A DNA stretch of 17,834 bases from Propionicimonas sp. Lineage in GTDB: Bacteria; Actinomycetota; Actinomycetes; Propionibacteriales; Propionibacteriaceae. Under the pieces are notes generated by a model, which saw only the letters and a list, made by a program, of their open reading frames with translations, was not told the origin of the DNA and ran no database searches. Below, in pieces: positions 14,356 through 17,834 of this stretch. A program made the position numbers and the translations under genes. The stretch covers positions 1 through 17,834 of the forward strand of contig JAVHXR010000011.1 of the NCBI GenBank assembly GCA_031119515.1. Direction: 5' to 3'. Within the stretch, counting starts at the first letter, position 1, and each line of letters begins with the position of its first letter.

Positions 14356-15623
14356 CCGGCCCCGAGGGCCGCCAGGTCGCCGGTCTGGACGACGAGACCG
14401 CGGCCGCGCTCCGCACCGCCTTCGAGCAGGAGTGGGCGCGGGTGGTCGCCACCCTGATCCGGGTCACCGGCGACTGGGACGTGGCAGAGGAAGCCGCGGC
14501 GGCGGCCTTCGAACGGGGGGCGACCACCTGGCCGCGCGACGGCGTCCCCCGGACCCCGGGCGCGTGGCTGACGACCGCGGCCCGCAACCTCGCGCTGGAC
14601 CGGCTGCGTCGCCGCGGCGTCGAGGCCGGCAAGCTCCAGGAGTTGGGTGTGATGCAGACGCGGGCGGGGCGGACACCACCGGATCCGGCCGACGAGGCCA
14701 CCGACGGGCCGGCCTGGGACGACCGGCTGCGGCTCGTCTTCACCTGCGCCCACCCCGCGCTGCCGCTGGAGTCACGGGTGGCGCTGACGCTGCGGACCGT
14801 CGGTGGACTCAGCACCCCAGAGGTTGCCCGGGCCTTCCTCGTGAGCGAGGCGGCGATGGCGCAGCGGATCGTCCGCGCGAAGGCGAAGATCGCGCATGCC
14901 GGCATCCCCTACCGGGTGCCCGGGCCGGAGGCACTGCCGGAGCGGCTGTCGGGCGTCCTCGCCGTGCTGTACCTGATCTACAACGAGGGCTACGCGGCGT
15001 CGTCCGGCGAGCGGGTGCAGCGCCTCGACCTCGCCGCCGAGGCGATCCGGCTGACCAGGCTTGTCGTCACGCTGTTGCCGGACGGGGAGGCGGTCGCCCT
15101 CCTCTCCCTCATGCTGCTGCAGCATGCCCGGTCGGCGGCCCGAGTGGACTCCGACGGCGAACTCGTCCCGCTGGAGGAACAGGACCGGAGCCGCTGGGAC
15201 GGGGCCGAGCTCGCCGCGGGCCTCAGCCTGCTGGAATCGCTGGCGCCGGAGGTGTGGGGGCCGTACCGCGTCCAGGCCGAGATCCAGGCCGTCCACGCCC
15301 GAGCCGGGTCGGCCGAGGACACCGACTGGCATCGCATCCTGTCGCTGTACGACCTGCTGCCCAAGACGCCGTTCGTCACCCTGAACCGGGCGATCGCGCT
15401 CGGGATGGCCGCCGGTCCGCCGGCGGGCCTGGCGGTCCTCGACGAACTCGCGGCCGCCGGACGCCTCACGGGCCACCACCTGCTCCCCGCGGCGCGGGCC
15501 GACCTCAACCGCCGGCTCGGCCGGCGGGATCTGGCCGCGGGGTACTACCGCGAGGCGATCGGGCTGGCGCCGACCGGGCCGGAGCGCCGCTACCTGCAGC
15601 GACGGCTCGCCGGTCTCGGCTGA
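14352..15623 (+). CDS. ECF42-type RNA polymerase sigma factor with C-terminal extension
   Basis: A sigma factor of about 423 residues that would direct RNA polymerase to TGTCGA promoters. The sigma2 region spans about residues 20-90 (RTAFEQEWARVVATLIRVTGDW; AWLTTAARNLALDRLRR). Sigma4 spans 126-180 (STPEVARAFLVSEAAMAQRIVRAKAKI). The long C-terminal extension starts with LAVLYLIYNEGY, the DUF6596 hallmark, and continues as TPR-like helices; in this group it is needed for activity in place of an anti-sigma factor. No ATG, GTG or TTG occurs at the expected N-terminus. CTG 14352 overlaps the YCII stop as CTGA with GGGG and GGAG upstream and gives a normal length; GTG 14442 would cut into sigma2. 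The start is therefore uncertain. Confidence 0.88.
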   Translation: MTGPEGRQVAGLDDETAAALRTAFEQEWARVVATLIRVTGDWDVAEEAAAAAFERGATTWPRDGVPRTPGAWLTTAARNLALDRLRRRGVEAGKLQELGVMQTRAGRTPPDPADEATDGPAWDDRLRLVFTCAHPALPLESRVALTLRTVGGLSTPEVARAFLVSEAAMAQRIVRAKAKIAHAGIPYRVPGPEALPERLSGVLAVLYLIYNEGYAASSGERVQRLDLAAEAIRLTRLVVTLLPDGEAVALLSLMLLQHARSAARVDSDGELVPLEEQDRSRWDGAELAAGLSLLESLAPEVWGPYRVQAEIQAVHARAGSAEDTDWHRILSLYDLLPKTPFVTLNRAIALGMAAGPPAGLAVLDELAAAGRLTGHHLLPAARADLNRRLGRRDLAAGYYREAIGLAPTGPERRYLQRRLAGLG

Positions 15624-15644
15624 GGGGTGCGGCAGGATGGAGCC

Positions 15645-16487
15645 ATGAGGATCGCGCTGGCGCAACTCGCCTCGACCGTGGAGCCGTCGGAGAACCTCGA
15701 GCTGGTGCGGGAGTACACCGCGCGCGCTGCCGGGGCCGGAGCGGGGCTGGTCGTCTTCCCGGAGGCGATGATGTGCTCGTTCGCGCGCCCGCGCGCCGAT
15801 GCCGCCGAGCCGTGGAACGGGCAGTGGGCCACCGGCGTGCGGGAGGCGGCCGCCGCGTCCGGGATCGTCGTGATCGCGGGGATGTTCACCACCACGGCGA
15901 CCGAGCGGGTGCACAACTCGCTGCTCGTGAGCGGGCCCGGTGTCGAGGCCCGCTACGACAAGCTCCACCTCTTCGACGCGCTGGGGTACGCCGAGTCGCG
16001 GCAGATCGCACCCGGCCGCTCGCCCGTTGTGGTCGACCTGGGAGGGACGCAGGTGGGGCTTGCGACCTGCTACGACCTCAGGTTCCCGAACCTGTTCACC
16101 CACCTTGCCGGACTCGGCGCCGAGGTGATCGTGGTGCCGGCGTCCTGGGCGCCGGGCCCGAACAAGGTTCACCAGTGGCGCACCCTCGCGCTCGCTCGCG
16201 CGATGGACTCCACGAGCTTCGTCGTGGCCTGCGGGCAGGCGGAACCGGCCGCGGCGCTGGCGGGGCGTCCGCTGCCGACCGGGGTGGGGCACTCCGTGGT
16301 GGCCGATCCGTACGGGACGTGCCTGCTGGAGCTCGGCAGCGAACCGGAGCTCGCGGTGGTGGAGCTCGACCTGGCGCTGGTGGCCGAGGCGCGGGAGCGG
16401 CTGCCCGTCCTGCGGCATGCACGACGGTTCGAGGAGCGGCTCCTTCCCGCCGAGGGTGAGTCACAGGAGTACCGCGCGCACCACTAG
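15645..16487 (+). CDS. Carbon-nitrogen hydrolase (nitrilase superfamily)
   Basis: A 280-residue cytoplasmic amidohydrolase that cleaves a carbon-nitrogen bond of an amide-type substrate. The catalytic triad is complete: Glu40 in GLVVFPEAMM, Lys106 in ARYDKLHLFDA and Cys142 in GLATCYDLRFP. YDKxHLFD and CYDLRFP are characteristic of the Nit branch, which includes omega-amidase and deaminated glutathione amidase. The start is ATG 15645 because homology begins at MRIALAQLAS and AGGATGGAG precedes it. It follows the sigma gene by 21 bases and probably belongs to the same operon. A hairpin follows the stop. The exact substrate is not determinable. Confidence 0.93.
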   Translation: MRIALAQLASTVEPSENLELVREYTARAAGAGAGLVVFPEAMMCSFARPRADAAEPWNGQWATGVREAAAASGIVVIAGMFTTTATERVHNSLLVSGPGVEARYDKLHLFDALGYAESRQIAPGRSPVVVDLGGTQVGLATCYDLRFPNLFTHLAGLGAEVIVVPASWAPGPNKVHQWRTLALARAMDSTSFVVACGQAEPAAALAGRPLPTGVGHSVVADPYGTCLLELGSEPELAVVELDLALVAEARERLPVLRHARRFEERLLPAEGESQEYRAHH

Positions 16488-16503
16488 CCACAGGGGCCTG
16501 TGG
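16488..16503 (+). terminator. Hairpin after the nitrilase gene
   Basis: CCACAG and CTGTGG pair perfectly around a 4-base loop, starting at the base after the stop codon. No T run follows. It may end or weaken transcription of the YCII-sigma-nitrilase operon. Confidence 0.4.
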
Positions 16504-16597
16504 ATACCGAGGTCCGCCTGTGGACAACTCGCAACCGGCCTTTCGGGCGGTTGTGCGCTGTGCCAGACTGGCGCGCACTCCCACCCCAGGAGCAGCC

Positions 16598-17218
16598 ATG
16601 GCCCGCTTGATCCGTGCGGTCGTCGCGGCACACGCCGCGCCCACCCAGCTCGTGGGCTGGCAGCCGTCCGGTCCCCCCACCACGCCCACGGGTTCGCCGC
16701 CCGCAAGCCCGTCCGCTGCTGCGACACCGACCTTCCTGTGCACGCCCGAGGCGGGTGGGGCCGAGTCACAGTGCACCCAGGCGCAGTACGACGAGATGAA
16801 GGCCAAGGACGCGCTCTACGCCGAGGCGGAGGCGGTCTTCCGTGAGTACTTCGCGGAGAACATCAGGATCAGCCGCGCGGGCGGGATTGAGGAGCCGACG
16901 GAAGTCATGCTTCGAACCACTCACGGCGCCTATCTCGCAGACACCCTTCGTCTCTTCAAGAACCTCCGGAGAGAGAACCTCAGGGCACGGGGAGATGACC
17001 CTCAGATTGTGAGGATCACTCGCCTCCCTGGGCGGTCGAAGGCCGGATCGGAGGTCGCGCTCCGAGTCTGCGTCGATGCTACTCATTGGGCGTTCTACAG
17101 CGGTGGCCGGCTATCCACCAGAGGGATTGTCGCCGAGGACGAGACCTACTTCGGCCGCATCGACGGAAGACTCCTGATCATCGGTGCTGACGGGAAGGAT
17201 GTCGAGAAATGCGCCTGA
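16598..17218 (+). CDS. Hypothetical protein with Pro/Ser/Thr linker, possibly a former lipoprotein
   Basis: A 206-residue protein. AGGAG lies 6 bases before ATG 16598. The N-terminus MARLIRAVVAAHAAPTQLVGW looks like a weak lipoprotein signal in which Trp takes the place of the lipobox Cys (LVGW) and His and Gln interrupt the hydrophobic part. A PT/SP-rich linker (about residues 22-46) follows, as in many exported actinobacterial proteins. The globular part (about 47-206) begins FLCTPEAGG, has a helix YDEMKAKDALYAEAEAVFREYF and a beta-rich end with VALRVCVDATHWAFY, an NTF2-like pattern. Three or four cysteines remain. Its stop overlaps the start of the next gene by 10 bases. Function and export are both uncertain. 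Confidence 0.78.
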   Translation: MARLIRAVVAAHAAPTQLVGWQPSGPPTTPTGSPPASPSAAATPTFLCTPEAGGAESQCTQAQYDEMKAKDALYAEAEAVFREYFAENIRISRAGGIEEPTEVMLRTTHGAYLADTLRLFKNLRRENLRARGDDPQIVRITRLPGRSKAGSEVALRVCVDATHWAFYSGGRLSTRGIVAEDETYFGRIDGRLLIIGADGKDVEKCA

Positions 17219-17834
17219 TCGCATGGGTAGTCGCTACCGCCTTCGTGGTTCTCAGCCAAGCTGGCCCGGTGTTTGCGGACGACATAGACCCACCAGTTCA
17301 GGATGACGGCGGTGGCTCCTTCACAGGCACACATGTCTCAGCGGACCACGGCAAGTCCGGCGGAGGTGGGAGCAATAGCGGTGACGACCGAGCCGACCGT
17401 GACACGGATCCCGACGACATCATCCCCATGACCAACTGCGACCGCGGCCCCGATGGCGAACTCCTCACGCCCTGGGACTGCCCCGTCGAGCCCCTCGACG
17501 TCCTGGACCGGGCCACTGCCGAGCAGCTCGCGCGCCGCATCGTCGTCCGGCTCCAACTCCCCACGCCCACGCCGCAGTTCGGACCCGACCCCAGCGTGAA
17601 CGAGTGGAACATGGCGGCGGTCGGCTACCCGCTGTGGCTGTGGACAGAGGGTCCCCGCACGGTCACCAGCACCGAGTCGGGCTACGGGCTGACCTTCACC
17701 CTCAGGGCGCACTACCGCTCGACCACGTTCGAGCTGGGTGACGGCCACACCCGACGCTGCACCGACACGACCCCGTACCCGCGCTCGGCCAGGCCCGGCA
17801 CGATCCGGTCCCAGACCGAGGAGTCGACCAGCAC
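17209..17834 (+). CDS. Secreted hypothetical protein (partial, C-terminus off the window)
   Basis: An open frame from ATG 17209 to the window edge, 208 residues without a stop. It begins with a good signal peptide: MRLIAWVVATAFVVLSQAG with a probable cut after VFA at residue 24. A Gly/Asp/Ser-rich linker (GGGGSNSGDDRADRDTD) follows, then a domain with NCDRGPDGELLTPWDCPVE and, later, VNEWNMAAVGYPLWLWTEG and GYGLTFTLRAHYRSTTFELG. The conserved Cys pairs suggest an extracellular fold. It overlaps the preceding gene by 10 bases (AAGGA lies 9 bases upstream), so the two are coupled. This pairing of a small exported protein with a secreted partner recurs in actinobacteria, but I know no function for it. 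Confidence 0.85.
   Translation, partial: MRLIAWVVATAFVVLSQAGPVFADDIDPPVQDDGGGSFTGTHVSADHGKSGGGGSNSGDDRADRDTDPDDIIPMTNCDRGPDGELLTPWDCPVEPLDVLDRATAEQLARRIVVRLQLPTPTPQFGPDPSVNEWNMAAVGYPLWLWTEGPRTVTSTESGYGLTFTLRAHYRSTTFELGDGHTRRCTDTTPYPRSARPGTIRSQTEESTS

Noticed and set aside
14772..16418. Long minus-strand frame opposite the sigma and nitrilase genes
   Set aside because: Both genes on the plus strand have clear families; this frame is the usual high-GC antisense shadow.
16499..16527. Two DnaA-box-like sequences (TGTGGATAC and TGTGGACAA)
   Set aside because: Each differs from the consensus, the first is part of the hairpin after the nitrilase gene, and there is no AT-rich region or replication gene nearby, so an origin is not supported.
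1..17834. CRISPR array or rRNA genes
   Set aside because: No regularly spaced repeats of suitable length and no rRNA-like sequence were seen.

Overview
The window is high-GC DNA from an actinobacterium (Actinomycetota). GTG starts, GTGA-type gene overlaps, likely leaderless mRNAs, a GAGGAGG-type ribosome site and a DGPF/ECF42 sigma module all fit; I cannot place it below phylum with confidence. It holds about 15 intact or edge-cut protein genes, one decayed gene, one tRNA, and a small tRNA-integrated element.

Left block (1-4273, minus strand): a carbohydrate utilisation operon. A TTGACA promoter with a LacI-type operator over its start drives a GH172 (DUF2961) glycosidase, then a lipoprotein solute-binding protein, then two MalF/MalG-type permeases, the second cut by the window edge. 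A strong hairpin lies between the binding protein and the permeases. No ATPase or repressor gene is in view. The GH172 active-site glutamates point to a furanoside substrate such as an alpha-fructofuranoside or arabinofuranoside.

Middle accessory block (4712-7946): a multidomain protein joining an Mrr-type PD-(D/E)xK nuclease, a C4 zinc ribbon, a membrane segment and a beta-propeller faces, convergently, a decayed Rhs-type toxin C-terminus with a 238-residue gene just downstream that sits where an immunity gene would.

Integrated element (7947-12298): a perfect 54-bp direct repeat of the 3' half of tRNA-Ser(GGA) flanks about 4.3 kb. Both ends also carry copies of AACTGAGACCA that look like integrase arm sites. 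No integrase is present, so this looks like a non-autonomous (CIME-like) element. Its cargo is a STAS-like/GHKL ATPase/DUF4325 protein and a tightly coupled three-gene unit led by a TIGR04255-family protein. This unit is the best candidate for an undescribed system; its function is not evident from sequence.

Right block (12390-17834): core-like genes. A GxGxxG NAD(P)-binding oxidoreductase and a glyoxalase-like protein lie on the minus strand. Divergent from them is an operon of a tandem YCII (DGPF) protein, an ECF42-type sigma factor and a nitrilase-family amidohydrolase, preceded by a TGTCGA-N17-CGTC promoter of the kind ECF42 factors recognise. The sigma gene has no ATG, GTG or TTG at the expected N-terminus and may start at a CTG overlapping the YCII stop. 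Two overlapping genes for cell-envelope proteins of unknown function end the window, the last running off the edge.
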